DNA of 64,000 nt from Batillaria attramentaria (Eukaryota > Mollusca > Gastropoda > Batillariidae). Location: positions 269,501 to 333,500 of the forward strand of contig JACVVK020000337.1 in NCBI GenBank assembly GCA_018292915.2. The letters run 5' to 3'. The notes under the pieces are model-generated. The model had not been told where the DNA came from and made no database searches. It worked only from the letters and a program-made list of their open reading frames with translations. The position numbers and the translations under genes were made by a program. Shown piece by piece: positions 1-11,955 of this stretch (position 1 is its first letter; the number at the start of each line of letters is the position of its first letter).

Positions 1-11
1 GCCATTCATTT

Positions 12-14
<3 letters not shown>

Positions 15-50
<36 letters not shown>

Positions 51-51
51 G
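15..51. repeat. (TC)n microsatellite
   Basis: Near-pure TC run. Confidence 0.95.
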
Positions 52-1121
52 GCGGCTTCATATCACTTTTTAACAAAGGTGGACATATGTCGGATCATTT
101 CTGCACCACAATTGACAATACTCAGGACACATCAACCATTCCCTGCAAAAATGCACTATCTCTTTTCTTTCTATCTGTATCGATGGCACCTTCCAGCAAA
201 GAAGCCTAGACATGCCGCGTACTTTCTACTGTCAGCCAGGACATTTTTTTTTGATTGTAGTTCCCACGCATATGAAGCTCTGATCTCCATTCTAACTTTT
301 CACATTGTTACCGACACTGCTCATTTGTGCTTACATCATCTCGTCCCATGAACATTTTCTGCTGCTGGTTTTTCTTCTTGTTGCCGCTGTCTGCAAACTT
401 CACTAACAAAGGCTCTGTGCATCCTGCAACACATAAAGGAGACATAGGATGCCATCAAGAGAGGATGGTAGACTCTGCAAGAACTAAATCATAGATAAAC
501 TGTGAGGTTTCATCAGAAGACTTCAACAGAACTGAACTGGGTTTTCAAATTTGACAGGTATGTGGCTTAAATTTGCTACTTGGTTTAAACATTTCTTATT
601 CATTGATGGACCACCGTCAAACAGTAAACAGCATTACATTGTACGAGAGCACAAGTAGTAAAAACTTATGTACATGCTCATGTGAACCAGTTTACATAAG
701 AGCATGGTGGAGAACTTGACGTGAAAGAAAAAAAATTGCTAGTTCTGATCTCTTTGCACTGTTTAAAACTAGAAACTTTACTACAGAAAGAAACGGGCAC
801 AAAGACAATACACTACGTTATGACTACGGCTGAGCAAATATATACACATACTCTTTTTTTTTTTTTTTGGCATGACTCAGCAAAACACCAGCTATATCAG
901 AGACATACATAATGTATGCCTGGTCACATGAACATGCAAGTTTCTGCCAGCTGTGCACCATGTGGTGCCATAGAGTGTTTTGTGTATGCTATGATTATAC
1001 AAGGCACAATTCATCTTTTATGCTTCGCATAAAATATCACATATGTTCTTCAGACTCTGAAACATACACATAAAATGCCGTCTCATTTTCATATTTCTAG
1101 CATATGCGGCATAGACGTGTG

Positions 1122-1122
<1 letters not shown>

Positions 1123-1188
<66 letters not shown>
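1123..1188. repeat. (AC)33 microsatellite
   Basis: Uninterrupted AC run. Confidence 0.97.
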
Positions 1189-1190
<2 letters not shown>

Positions 1191-1817
1191 CTGCCGAGGT
1201 TTTCACAGCAACAAAAACTGAACACGCCACACGGGCCTGGTTAAGACAGATGACACTGCAGTAACGGCGAAATAGACGCAGTGAGAGATACATAGCTGAG
1301 AACAAGTTGCAGAGGCAAGACAAGACACCACTAGAACTCTTAATACTGCATGTGCATGGCGGTCGGGAGAAAGAACACAAACTCTGCACTGGGACCCTGA
1401 TTTAGCTTTAATGGTGAATTCACGCGAGGCGCGACGTAACAGACCCCCATCTCCAGTTGCAAATAATTTAAATGTTAAACACGCTCGGCCAAAAATTCCT
1501 TCCAGCAGAAACGCATTCCAGATTGTGTACGTTCATTTAATTACTTCATTATCCCAACCCTGCCGCAGCACGGAGCAAACAGTACACACACAAGGCTGAG
1601 GTGAAAGGTTTACGAGATGGGGATCTGCCTATTTCGGTCTACATCCTAAAGGGAGCCAGCGTTTTCTTCGAGGCTTGTTGTGCACTGACTGCGTGGTGTA
1701 TGCGTGATTCTAGGGTCAGATGAGGTGAAAGCCTATCAGCCAAGAACACAAGCCGGCCTGTGTGAAGAGCGGGTCCTAAGAACCCAAGGCGGTGTTGGCG
1801 ATATTCTGTAGCAGACT

Positions 1818-1885
1818 CTCTGTGTGTGTGTGTGTGTGTGAAATCAATCCGAAGAATGACGGCAAGTTCATTTCATTCCGTTTCA

Positions 1886-1961
<76 letters not shown>

Positions 1962-2028
1962 TCACATCACTAATGTATACCATGCGACATGTAAATAAGA
2001 GAAGTAAAAGTGTGTGTGTGTGTGTGTG

Positions 2029-2067
<39 letters not shown>

Positions 2068-2090
2068 CGTGCGTGAGAGAGAGAGAGAGC
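1818..2090. repeat. Compound GT/GA microsatellite cluster
   Basis: Three GT runs (from 1818, 1888 and 2010), two followed directly by GA runs (to 1957 and 2089). GCGCGC/GTGC steps link the third. Confidence 0.95.
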
Positions 2091-3773
2091 ACCTACGTCT
2101 TCACTCTAGTATACCATACGTATCAGTGAGTATTTCCCAAGAAACCGAGAGAAAACAAGAAATTTCAAGAATGTGCCATAAAGTACGTGGACATGACGGG
2201 GGGAGACAGGGACGAAAAAGCCACGGTAAACATGACACCCAGACATGACAGCCAAGCTAAGTAAGGTAAGATCAGTCAAAACAACTCGCCACTTGGCTGC
2301 TGTAACTTGATGTAGACGCCTGCCCGTACAATCTAGTACTCTTCATGAGATTGCACCCCTCCCCTCCCCCCACGTGACCGTCTCACAACACCCGGTCACT
2401 TTCCTTACGTTTGTTGCTTCAAGAACCACATCTGAAAAGTCGTCGTTGGTAATTCTGTGACGTTTCGGCGATTTGTGACAGTATGGGGCGAGTTGTGAAC
2501 ATGTGGGCGTCCAAGGAAAGGCACAGCTTTCGATCAACTGCACAGGTGTGCTGCTAGACATGACGCGACTAACACACCTGATGCGCTTAGAATGTCGAGG
2601 TCTCGGCCCGGGGACCAGATAAACACACCTGACAGAAACCTTACAACCCACTCAAATCTCCTGTCCTTCTCTCCACTCCCCCCTCCTCCTCCTTCCCTGT
2701 TCTACCCCCCACCCCACCCCACCATCTACCACCACCTCCACAAGCCATTAGAAATCTACATAACCTCACATCATCACCCTCGACCTGTCTTATCCCCGAG
2801 TCGTGTTAATGTTATCTGAGCGCCACAATGGAATGTACGTCATAGGAGAGGTTTTACGCCCCACCCCTAGACATACTATTACATCTTGACGTGACGCTAT
2901 CCCGGGAGATAACCCACGATGGCTGCGTTTCGTAGGTAGATAACTTGCATTGTGCGACGGTCACCCTTCCACGGTAACGCTCATCGGGTCATACTTTTTC
3001 CGCTCTTTTCACCTCCCCACGCCCACAAAAATAGCTAAGAAAAGAGAAACTTTCGTTTTCAAGAGTCTCTTCAAATAAATTTCTGGTAACTTTGCTAAAT
3101 GCAAAGGAATGTTTTGAAATACAGCAGGCCATACTTCTGTCTTGTAAGTTGAACAGAACATCGCAATTACTTCATGAACGCAGGACACAAACAAAGGAAA
3201 AAAATATTCGCTGATAATTAAACAGTATTCCTAAATCTCCCACCAAAAATGTCCGTGCGTAGATCGTGAAAGTAAAAACATACAGTCAAAGTTAGAAAAA
3301 GGGGATCACCTTCCACCCAACTCCCCTCCCCCTCCCCCTAAATTATGGAATGAAATTCGGTGAATGCAAAATCTTGTCCCAATCGTGTCCCTGTATCGTG
3401 TGTCAAAGGGTCAGTTGTCGGGCACGAAGACGAAGCGATTCAGCCTGATTGTACTGCCCGGGGAGAATGCCATCCCAGCATTCCTTTCGTGTCCTCAGGG
3501 GTCATATCAAACTACTCCCGTGTACGCTGCCGTGTCACTCTTGATTTTCCTTGACACCTGTTCGGTTCAGTCACACTCGCATCCTAACATCTGTGTAATA
3601 TTTCATATTTCTGCATGGCCTTACGTCATGGTGCCAAGTGTGCATGTATTGTGAGTGTCTGGGGGGGGGGGGGTGTTTAATGTTCGTAATTACAAGATAA
3701 GTTCGCCAGATTTCTTTGGCACATTGCTGTGAGAGTGTTTTCAGGCACCAGTGACGCGCTGAGCATCTCTGAG

Positions 3774-3804
<31 letters not shown>
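3774..3804. repeat. (CA)n microsatellite
   Basis: CA run; a 13-G tract lies 100 bp upstream at 3661-3673. Confidence 0.95.
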
Positions 3805-3808
<4 letters not shown>

Positions 3809-4568
3809 TCTCGGTTAAAGACTCTGAGCTACAAACGCAGTTTTCTTTCAGTCGGCGTCTCCGTGACAAGTGCAAATAAGAAACTCGGCGAGCCAAGCGC
3901 CATTTTGATAAGCACACCTATCTGTCGTGTCGGGTGACACGAGAGGGGCACTCCAAAACAAAATCGTGAATGCGACAACCCAACAAGGCTGCCTCGTGTT
4001 CTCGCGCAAGGCGAATGCTTGGCATGCGACGTGAAGGAAAAAAACCAAAAACAACCACCGTGGCCCGATAAAAAGGTTGAATTTACGATCCTCTTCTCTC
4101 CAAACAAAAGCTGCCTTTGATGGCTTGGTCTGGTGGCTTTCTCGGTCGCCTGAGTGATACAGTCATGTGAAGCTATGAGGCTCGCTGTTGGGGCAAAACT
4201 ACAGCCATCATAAAACTGGGGCAATTCAAGTGATTTTCGAGCCAACCAAATGCACATGCCTTAAAAAGGGATAGGGACAGATTAAACCTCTATTCTCAAG
4301 CAAAATAAACTCCGAGACGTGTCTGGCTTTTAATTTTAAGCACCTTGCATAATCCTTTCCGCGAACTGCTGGTAAAGCGCATTTCGTTGACCGAATTTCT
4401 ATGAACGAAATGTCTGTGCATAAGACGTTTGACATGCTTTTTTGTATTTGCATGTATTAGAATCGGAGCTGTTGCCATGCATCAGAAACACTTCACGGCA
4501 TATTTTGGAAATTTCGCTCTATGTGTTCGGATGTTAAAACTATGACAACACATGCCTCTCCGCCGTCC

Positions 4569-4570
<2 letters not shown>

Positions 4571-4648
<78 letters not shown>

Positions 4649-4659
4649 AAAAAAAAAAC
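4571..4659. repeat. Compound CA/GA/A microsatellite
   Basis: CA run, then GA run, then A15. It lies 73 bp beyond the RRM2 exon donor, inside the intron. Confidence 0.95.
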
Positions 4660-4731
4660 GGAAACAAGAAAAAGCGAGGTGCACATGCAATGGCTAGCTC
4701 GATTTCCGATTGAAGCTGCAGCTGGACTCAC

Positions 4732-4951
4732 CTGATATCAGCTTGGAGTTAAATGCGTTAATAATCTGTTCGCACTTGTCCTTGGACTCCATGCGAGCGA
4801 AGCCGACACACCGACTGAAGCCGTCCGGTTTCCTCAAGATCCTTGTGGAGATGACGGTACCGTACTCGTGGAACATGTTTTCTAAGTGCTTCTCCGTGAA
4901 GTGCATTGGAAGATTTGCTATATACAAGTTGGTTGGGTCCTGCTCTTGTTG
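4732..4951 (-). CDS. RBMS: RBMS-family protein, internal exon d (RRM2)
   Basis: This 220-bp exon lies between acceptor TTTTCTCTGTGTGTTGCAG and donor GTGAGTCC. It encodes 73 residues plus one base. It starts [20 protein letters not shown], where LYIANL is RNP2 of RRM2, continues through the [11 protein letters not shown] strand, and ends near [15 protein letters not shown]. The RRM2 RNP1 octamer reads R-C-V-G-F-A-R-M, whereas the vertebrate and insect proteins I know have R-G-V-G-F-A-R-M. The Gly-to-Cys change is a clean codon change (TGT), not a frameshift. The exon ends in phase 1. The exon carrying the rest of the C-terminal region was not found in bases 1-4731 and is probably further left. 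Family assignment is very secure because the four exons join in phase into one continuous two-RRM protein. Confidence 0.95.
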
Positions 4952-5059
4952 CTGCAACACACAGAGAAAAGAGGAAATGTGGTTAGAGAATACAGTTTAA
5001 AGATGATGCTGAATGAAATACAACTGCTCTAGTTGCAGTAAAACACAGAGAGAGAGAGA

Positions 5060-5165
5060 CTGACTGACTGACTGACTGACTGACTGAAACGTTTATTTCA
5101 GGATAAAGACTTGTAGGCATGGTCTGCCTATCTTACAAGCTGTCCTGCTAATCTAGAAACACTAA
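5060..5165 (-). mobile_element. Probable retroposon 3' end with (CAGT)n tail
   Basis: On the minus strand, ...TCCTGAAATAAACGTTT is followed by (CAGT)7. A tetranucleotide tail after AATAAA-like sequence is typical of some SINE/LINE ends. No duplication found. Confidence 0.4.
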
Positions 5166-5235
5166 AACGTAAAGGCTAACATGACAAAAAGTATACCAGG
5201 CACAAAAGGAGTAAATCTAATAAGAAAATAGAAAA

Positions 5236-5395
5236 GAGAGAGAGAGAGAGAGAGAGGGGGGGAAAGAGAGAGGGGGGGAGAGAGAGGGGGAGAGAGAGAG
5301 GGGGGGGGAGAGAGAGAGAGAGAGAGAGGGGGAGAGAGAGAGAGAGAGAGGGGCAGGCAGAGAGAGGCGAGTTATTTAAACGTGATGCAGGGGTG

Positions 5396-5489
<94 letters not shown>

Positions 5490-5502
5490 GAGGGGGGGGG
5501 GG
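5236..5502. repeat. GA/G-rich block then (GT)43 and G run
   Basis: Mixed GA and G runs at 5236-5365, GT run at 5398-5483, G-rich 5484-5507. It lies in the intron about 450 bp upstream of the RRM2 acceptor. Confidence 0.95.
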
Positions 5503-6429
5503 AGGAGGTTACATGGTTAGGAGAAGGGTTTTTTGTTGTTGTTTTTTTGCCAGTCTATCGCAAAGAACGTCTCACTCACAAACGCGCAATGCAAATTTCC
5601 AGCTGCTTTGATCAAATTCTGCGCTTGAGGTAAACAACTGCAGGGAGCGAACAATTTTACGGCTGTTCAAAATACATCTGCTGCACGATAAAAGAGGCTG
5701 AGACAGTTCTAGCAGGGCTTTGAAATACGGCTGAACAGGCTTAGTGTAGTAGCTCAAGATATGGGTGAAGCAATGCGTAACAGAACGCAGCTTCTGCACT
5801 TTTTCAAAACCTCCTTTCATCTCACCCCCCAAAACCCACAGACGGGGCATACACGCGCCTGTGTCAAACCCTGTATCAATATGGATACGAGAAATACTGC
5901 TGAGCGATAAGCTCCTCCACCCTCCCACCCCCCCCCCCCCCCCAAAAAAAGCACCAGGCCCCCCCATCAAAGATATCCCGTCTAACCGAAGCCACATCAG
6001 CGGAAGTTGGAAAATGGTTCTGACGCTGATAATCGAGACCGATAAAGGTGAGGGCACGCCAGGAAACGGCACCCAAAACAGACATCCACTATACGCGACT
6101 CCGTGAAAAAAGAGCTCAGTCAAATCAAACGCTTCCAAGCTTCCAGAAAGCCGTGGTCCTGCCAAAGATAGGGACGGGGGGAGGGGGGCAAAGATATAAA
6201 GAGGGGCCTGTCAGGGCTATTTCCATAACACACAGACGAGAATACCATTACTGGCAAGAGTAAGCTACCTCCACATGGGAGTTCTGTTCAAGCGTTTTTT
6301 TTTTTTTTTTTTTTACCGCTGCACAGCAATCGATAGTGCGTCTACGTTTTACGTATCCATCCTGAACGTTGTTGCATCAACTAGTTAACCCAGTTGTGCC
6401 CGAAAGAGCGAACCAACGCTGCACTGCAG

Positions 6430-6560
6430 TTGGGGAGCCGGCGTAGCCGAACTGCCAGAGCATTGGACTTTCAAATGCTCGGGTCGTGAGTTTGAATCCC
6501 GGCTGATACCCAGATAATCTTTGCTTTGTTCCTCCTCCGACAGACAGGGGGCTTGGCCTT
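6430..6560 (+). mobile_element. tRNA-headed SINE with a different body
   Basis: The head GGGGAGCCGGCGTAGCCGAA, with B box GTTTGAATCCC, is like the main family. The body after GGCTGATACCCAG does not match it. Either a second family sharing the head or an old recombinant. Confidence 0.6.
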
Positions 6561-7126
6561 GAGCTTGTGCTTGTAATCCGTTAGACCCCACTTCCCCCTT
6601 TACACAAAACCTATTCTTGTATAGCCTCGATTTCCACCAAGTTCGACAAAACGTAGAACCTTTGCGTTACAAAATCAGGCTCAACCAAGTCGCTGTCAAC
6701 ATGAGACCGAACACGTAATCTTTTCTCGCGTAAAACCCTCGATCGGATAATAACATGCGGCCTAGTTCCGGCGACAAAGCTCACTGCCACACACGCACTC
6801 ACACACAAGACTGTGAAAGGCCGGAGCAACGCGGATGAAAGGCCTGGATGGGTGTAAAGAGCCCCGTGTGACAATCAGGCGTACGATACGCCTCTACAAT
6901 AGGGTCAGCTCTGCGGGGACTACAGGCAACAAAGCCACTGGCAGGACCTCTAACGTCATCTTGAAAAAAAAAAGGGACATAAGTGCCGTGGATTCGGTAG
7001 GCGCTTAGGCTTTATTTTCAGATGACGGGGCCTGGACTCCACTGATCTCGCACTGGTATGCGTGGCTGGAGTAATGACAATCTAACGAGCCTCTCTTTTG
7101 GTATACTAAGCCGTTCATGCGTGCGT

Positions 7127-7128
<2 letters not shown>

Positions 7129-7197
<69 letters not shown>
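7129..7197. repeat. (GT)n microsatellite
   Basis: GT run bordered by GC-rich GCGCGAGCGCGC on the right. Confidence 0.96.
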
Positions 7198-7203
<6 letters not shown>

Positions 7204-7589
7204 CGTGCGCGCGAGCGCGCCATAAATCTAGTACCAGAATTCTTCCAAACAGCGTTTCTGGGTCACTATTTAACGGGAAGATATCAAAGGAGCACAATCA
7301 TTCATTCAGCCGAAGAATCGGATCAAGCTACCCGTATCTGTCCCTTGTTCACCCTTCACATTCAGACTTTCACAGGAGGTACACGCCCGTTCGCGCCCAA
7401 CGCCACCCCTTTCCGCAAATATCTGCATTCATTGAACTCGTTCTTGTTGAAGTTTTCGATCTGTACAGTTCAGAACGAAGGTACGTATGTTCAGAGCGAT
7501 GGTGGGTTTAGAGTCGTAAGTCCGCCATGGAGCAGGTCCCATATTCCCAAAATATCACTTACTTACTTACTTAGGCCCCTGGCTCCACG

Positions 7590-7760
7590 GGGAGCCGGGG
7601 TGGTCGAATGGTAGAGCGTTGGACTTCTAATGCTCGGGGCGTGAGTTCGATCCCGGCTGGGGCCAAATATTGTGCTGGCTTTTTCATCGTTGCCCCGTCT
7701 TTGATATCACCCTATGTGGTGGAAAAGGACGTTAAACCCCCAAACACCCACCCACCCACC
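7590..7760 (+). mobile_element. tRNA-derived SINE, full length (copy B), nested in the LINE
   Basis: The 14-bp duplication CCCCTGGCTCCACG lies at 7576-7589 and 7761-7774. The head carries a pol III A box (TGGTCGAATGG) and B box (GTTCGATCC). The stretch TTGGACTTCTAAT matches the anticodon arm of tRNA-Arg(TCT). The body runs from GGGGCCAAATATT to GACGTTAAACCCCC, and the tail is (CCCA)n. It differs by only a few bases from the copy at 59330. Confidence 0.93.
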
Positions 7761-7774
7761 CCCCTGGCTCCACG

Positions 7775-8563
7775 TGGAGCATAGGCCATCGACAACCCTT
7801 CGCCATCGCACTCTGTTCTGGGCTATTCTTGCCACTCCAGTCCAGTTGGTCCCCTGCTTATATAACTCTGCCTCAGTGTCCCGCCTCCAGCTGTTGCGAG
7901 GCCGGCCTCTCTTCCTTTTCCCCTGTGCGTTCCATGTCAGGGCTTGGCGTGTGGTGCTGGATGCTGGCTTCCTGAGGGTGTGTCCAATCCAGCCCCACTT
8001 CCTCCGCAGGATCTGCTTGGTCGCTGGTTCCTGCCCTGCTCGCTCCCACAGCTCTTCGTTCCGGATCTTCTCTGGCCATCGGATGTTGAAGATGCGCCTC
8101 AGACAGGTGTTGAGAAATGTCTGGATCTTCTGCTGCATCGTCTTCGTTGTCCTCCATGTTTCGCATCCGTAGAGCAGAACTGACTTCACGTTGGAGTTGA
8201 AGATGCGAAGTTTGGTTCTTATGCTGACAACTTTGGATGCCCAGACGTTCTTCAGCATGACCATTGCTGCTCTTGCCTTGCCGATTCTGGCTGTGACGTC
8301 TCGGTCTGTGCCTCCCTGTCCATCAACCACACTCCCCAGGTAGACAAAGGACTCTACCTCCCTGATGGGCTCTCCACCGACTGTGACTGGTGTGTTGGCA
8401 GTGGTGTTGATCTTCATCAGCGCGGTTTTTCTCCTGTTGATCTTGAGCCCTGTTCCGGCTGATGTGGCTTCCAGGCATGTAGTCTTGTCCTGCATCTGGC
8501 TGTGGCTGTGAGACAGGAGCGCCAGGTCGTCCGCAAAGTCGAGGTCATCCAGCTGCGTCCAGA
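7775..8563 (-). CDS. Reverse-transcriptase C-terminal part of the LINE (5' truncated)
   Basis: The reading frame is open from the truncation point to the SINE junction. It begins near LDDLDFADDLALLSH; F-A-D-D is the catalytic metal-binding motif of reverse transcriptase. It continues with LKINRRKTALMK, a FVYLGSVVDGQGGTDRDVTARI thumb-type stretch typical of RTE-like proteins (shown in part), LLYGCETW and CLRRIFNIRWPEKI. Upstream RT motifs and the endonuclease are absent because of 5' truncation. No stop or frameshift is visible over about 260 codons, so the copy is young. Read across the inserted SINE, the last codons lie in the target-site copy and the stop TAA falls within the (TAAG)n tail. 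The fragment has no start codon of its own and is not expected to be active. Confidence 0.85.
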
Positions 8564-9107
8564 CCCAAAATATCAACCGGTCCCAAACTCCTAATTCCTT
8601 AACCCAGCTGATGCCCTCAAAATGCAGAACATAAAACGCCACCTGTTGACATAATGTTGCTGCGCGGCCAATGGCCGCCCTCTAGGCGGCAAAGATCGAA
8701 ACTTGACACAACCGCTCATAAGGCGCAATCTGGTCCCTGAACCATGGCATGGGGAAACCAGAGTGTACAGAAAACATACACCGTACAACAAGCCCGAGAA
8801 GACGGGAGTATTGCTCACGGGTCGATCTGGACTTTTTGGTAGTGTGTAATATCATACCATTATGCAGTGGAAGCAGGCACATTCACAAGCAGAACTGTTC
8901 CAAAACGTAAGTTAGCTGCCGTAACACCTGGTGAACATGGAACATGAGCGTTTATTTGATTTAATTTGATTTGATTTGATTTGATTTTACAGAGGATGAC
9001 CATTCTCCGTGCAGGTACATTGCAGAGACAGCAATTACCTACTTTGGCTTCTTCCGAACCAGAGCTAAAAACCTACCTGTTCCAACTGGTATTTTACTGA
9101 TTGCCGT

Positions 9108-9287
9108 GGGTGGGGTGGGCGTTTGGGGATTTAACGTCCTCTTCCACCACAAACGGGTGATATCAAAGACGGGGCAACGATGAAAAAGCCAGCACAAATA
9201 TTTGGCCCAAACCGGGAAACGAACTCACGAGTCGACCCGAGCATTCTAAGTCCGATGCTTTACCATTCGGCCACCCCAGCTCCCCTC
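9108..9287 (-). mobile_element. tRNA-derived SINE, full length (copy C)
   Basis: Exact 12-bp duplication ACTGATTGCCGT at 9096-9107 and 9288-9299. Same body and C-rich tail as copies B and M, but more diverged; there is a short duplication near the B box (GGTCGACTCGTGAG). Confidence 0.9.
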
Positions 9288-9733
9288 ACTGATTGCCGTA
9301 GTACCTGCTGTGTAAGGATGTGTTTTATGTGCGTGTGAGTGATGTGTGAATGCGCAATGAGTTGTCTGCCAAGAATTGTGGTTTGGAAATGGGATTATTA
9401 TTATTATTATTATTTAGGCAAACGTCACTCGAAAACAACGCGTTTCACAGTGCTGAAGTGCAGGAACACAACCTCTGTGTTTGGAGAATGAGCAGCGACT
9501 ATACCCATCGTCATGCCGTACACTTCTGGTACCCGAGAGAATGAGCCTGTGCCTGCTTGCTGGCCGTCTTCTATAATACACACGACTGACTGAGTTATCT
9601 ATCGAACAGGTCAAGAGTGATGTATTGGCGTAAAAAAATCGCGTGACACCTGTCACAGCGGGCCTTAAAAAGAATCCGTACAAGGCCGAGGTTAATTACG
9701 ATCCGCTTCGGCAGTCAAACGCAAGACGTGTTA

Positions 9734-9821
9734 GTCTCTCTCTCTCTCTCTCTCCCTCTCTCTCTCTCCCTCCCTCTCTCTCTCTCCCTCTCTCTCTCTC
9801 CCCCTCTCTCTCTCTCTCTCT
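9734..9821. repeat. (CT)n interrupted microsatellite
   Basis: CT run broken by CCC steps. Confidence 0.95.
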
Positions 9822-10756
9822 TACAGCCAGAGGCTCAGAACATAAACGAGCCATATCGTTTTAACTGGAACAAAAGAGAATGACATCTTATTGACGTCTT
9901 TCTGAGTACACCAAACGCACCTTCGATATGCTTCTCCGTTCAGAAAAGTGGACAAGCACCGCAGAATGAACAAAGCCGAAGTACAAATTCGAAATCTGTG
10001 TAGTCAGCGGCGCGATGAACCTGTCAGCCGAAACCTTACCATATGTATACAAACGTAAAGATCTACCGGTCATGCATGAAAATCTGCAAAGAAAACACAG
10101 GGGTTTACCTCCGCATGCAAGAAGCCGTGATCACGTTCAGTGAAATCTTCTGTGTTTGTGAGGCCTACCAACAGACCGAAGATAAACCAACTTTTTCTTT
10201 TTCGAAGAAGGCGTATGAGGTCAGACGGGTGGGTTGGTGGGATGGGGGCACACAGCATTTGAGCTGCTTAATGAAACAGTGGTTCATGAGCAGTGGTGGT
10301 AATTTACAATACTACGAATCAAGCGTGTGAATTTTGTCGTTTCAACGGGATCTGGTAACAACGAAGATATAAAGGCGATACAAGATCCAAAGAGAGGCTT
10401 CAGACTTCAGGTTTTTTTTAATCCAATAGGCTCTTCGGCCCGTTCCGATTGGGGACAATGGGGTGGGGGTATGCATACAAAGCACAACACTGACAATCAG
10501 AACCAGAGAGAGAGAAAGAGAGTCGGCTGTGAATGTATGTACTGTACACGTACAAGAAACGAGTAAATTCCAAAGCTGAGTCAAGATCCACGCTTTAGTG
10601 ACACTAATGTGTATCCGCGCTTTATCTGGCCCCCCTTTGAAACGGCGCCAAGTTCTAGCAGGACTTGAAGGGATTCTCTAGAGAGCCCGGCCTCTTAACA
10701 CCCGACATGTCCGAACCGATCATGATAGGAAAGACTCCACCCGACCTCTGTCCCCC

Positions 10757-10798
10757 CCCCCCCCCCCCCGCCGCCTCTACTGCCAGTGCCAGCCGACC

Positions 10799-10837
<39 letters not shown>

Positions 10838-11040
10838 TTCTGGGGAGGGGGGGGGGAGAGTTAGTTTGTCAGCTGGATGCTTCTAGGTCTTCACATACAC
10901 GCTGTGTGTGCCTGTTGTTTCCTTCCAATCAGTCCTCTTCAAACTGGTCACGGGTTCAACAGGGGATCCTATTCCTACACACACCCCTGCGCTCTCTCTC
11001 TCTCTCTCTCTGCGCTCGCCCTCTCTCTCTCTCTCTCTCT
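10757..11040. repeat. Poly-C, (GT)n and (CT)n cluster
   Basis: C run near 10753-10769, GT run 10801-10832, CT runs 10992-11010 and 11022-11040. Confidence 0.92.
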
Positions 11041-11257
11041 TGAAGTCCCAGCTCATTTGTGCACTACCCACCCAAGCAACCACCGAAGACTTACGAAGGC
11101 CATACTAAATCCCACTTGTAAAGAAAATATTTGCGCACCCTAGGTTTTGAATGGAACTGGAGTGTTGACCGATCTTCCAGAAAGGGACAGGACAATATTT
11201 TCGTCCGACGTGACAACAGAAATGACGCGGACAGAAACCAACACGTCGCACTCTCCA

Positions 11258-11378
11258 TTGTGTGAACTGGCCTTGCTTTATTACGCTGAGACACCACGAA
11301 GCAACGTCAGTAGTGTACGAGGCCATTGTGTGAACTGGCCTTGCTTTCTTACGAAGCAACGTGAGTAGTGTACGAGGA
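11258..11378. repeat. Tandem duplication of about 67 bp
   Basis: ATTGTGTGAACTGGCCTTGC and GCAACGTCAGTAGTGTACGA occur twice in a row; the second unit lacks about 11 bp in the middle. Confidence 0.85.
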
Positions 11379-11758
11379 CGTTGACCCCCAAAAAATGCAA
11401 GCTGAAGAATTGTGCTCTTGTGTTTTGGATCCAGCGCAAGAAAAGGTGGTGGGGTGGTGGGGAGGGAGTGTGTGTGTGTGTGTGTGGGGGGGGGGGGGGA
11501 AGAAGAGAGGTCAATTTTGAATGATACGAATACCAAACGGCTCAAAACAGGCAACAGATGACAAAATAAATTATTTTTTAAAATTTTCGACTGAAGAGCC
11601 TTCTTCAAGAGATAATAATGCGAAACCGGCAAATACAGAGAGCGTCTCTTATCTGGGTTCCATCATGGACATCATCGGCAACAAATGACAAAAACATAAG
11701 AAAAAGATTGTCTGTTGCATGTTTTGATATTCTGATTTCGTTCTGGGGACAATTTTGT

Positions 11759-11955
11759 GAGTGAGTGAGTTTTTAGGGTTTAAAGCCGCGCAAGCCACAA
11801 AGACTAATTCGCGGCTGAGTGTGCCTGCACTACTTGAAAAAACAACAACAAATGTAACGTTGGACAAAGGATGCAAACTGGTCTATGGGGCGGTATAACC
11901 CCAGGACATGCAGGAGACGCTGCATCTTAATGCTAATTTCTCGAACTCCCGACTA
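11759..11955 (-). mobile_element. Retroposon with (CTCA)n tail
   Basis: Exact 14-bp duplication GGGGACAATTTTGT at 11745-11758 and 11956-11969. On the minus strand the 5' end begins near a B-box-like GAGTTCGAGAA, so the A-box half is truncated. The 3' end is CCCTAAAAACTCACTCACTC. GTGAGTGAGTGAG-ended repeats are widespread in gastropod genomes, which fits the suggested host. Confidence 0.85.

Larger units (their letters stand above)
1..4731 (-). other. Intron following the RRM2 exon (continues off the left edge)
   Basis: No coding exon could be recognised here on either strand. The stretch holds the (TC)n, (AC)n and compound GT/GA microsatellites listed separately, C-rich low-complexity patches near 2.35-2.75 and 3.3 kb, and otherwise unremarkable unique sequence. 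The exon expected next in RBMS proteins was looked for by eye and not seen. Confidence 0.6.
7558..8563 (-). mobile_element. 5'-truncated RTE-like non-LTR retrotransposon (LINE)
   Basis: An exact 12-bp target-site duplication CCCAAAATATCA lies at 7546-7557 and 8564-8575. On the minus strand the element begins inside the reverse-transcriptase gene and ends in a tandem tail (TAAG)n. The LINE is interrupted at 7590-7774 by a SINE and the SINE's own target-site copy. Domain order, a 3' end made of a short tandem repeat and the protein style point to the RTE or a related clade; I cannot exclude another APE-type clade. Confidence 0.88.

Noticed and set aside
145..270. Similarity between 145-230 and 12085-12140 (TCTTTCTATCTGTA..GGTACCTTC)
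   Set aside because: Short and partly low-complexity; could be an old repeat, but ends cannot be defined.
5572..6165. 197-residue minus-strand open frame
   Set aside because: It crosses a poly-C tract and CT/GA-rich sequence, with a poly-Gly stretch from the homopolymer. No recognisable motif.
6430..6502. Intact tRNA gene
   Set aside because: The A and B boxes are present but the acceptor stem does not pair, and the sequence continues into a repeat body. It is a SINE head.
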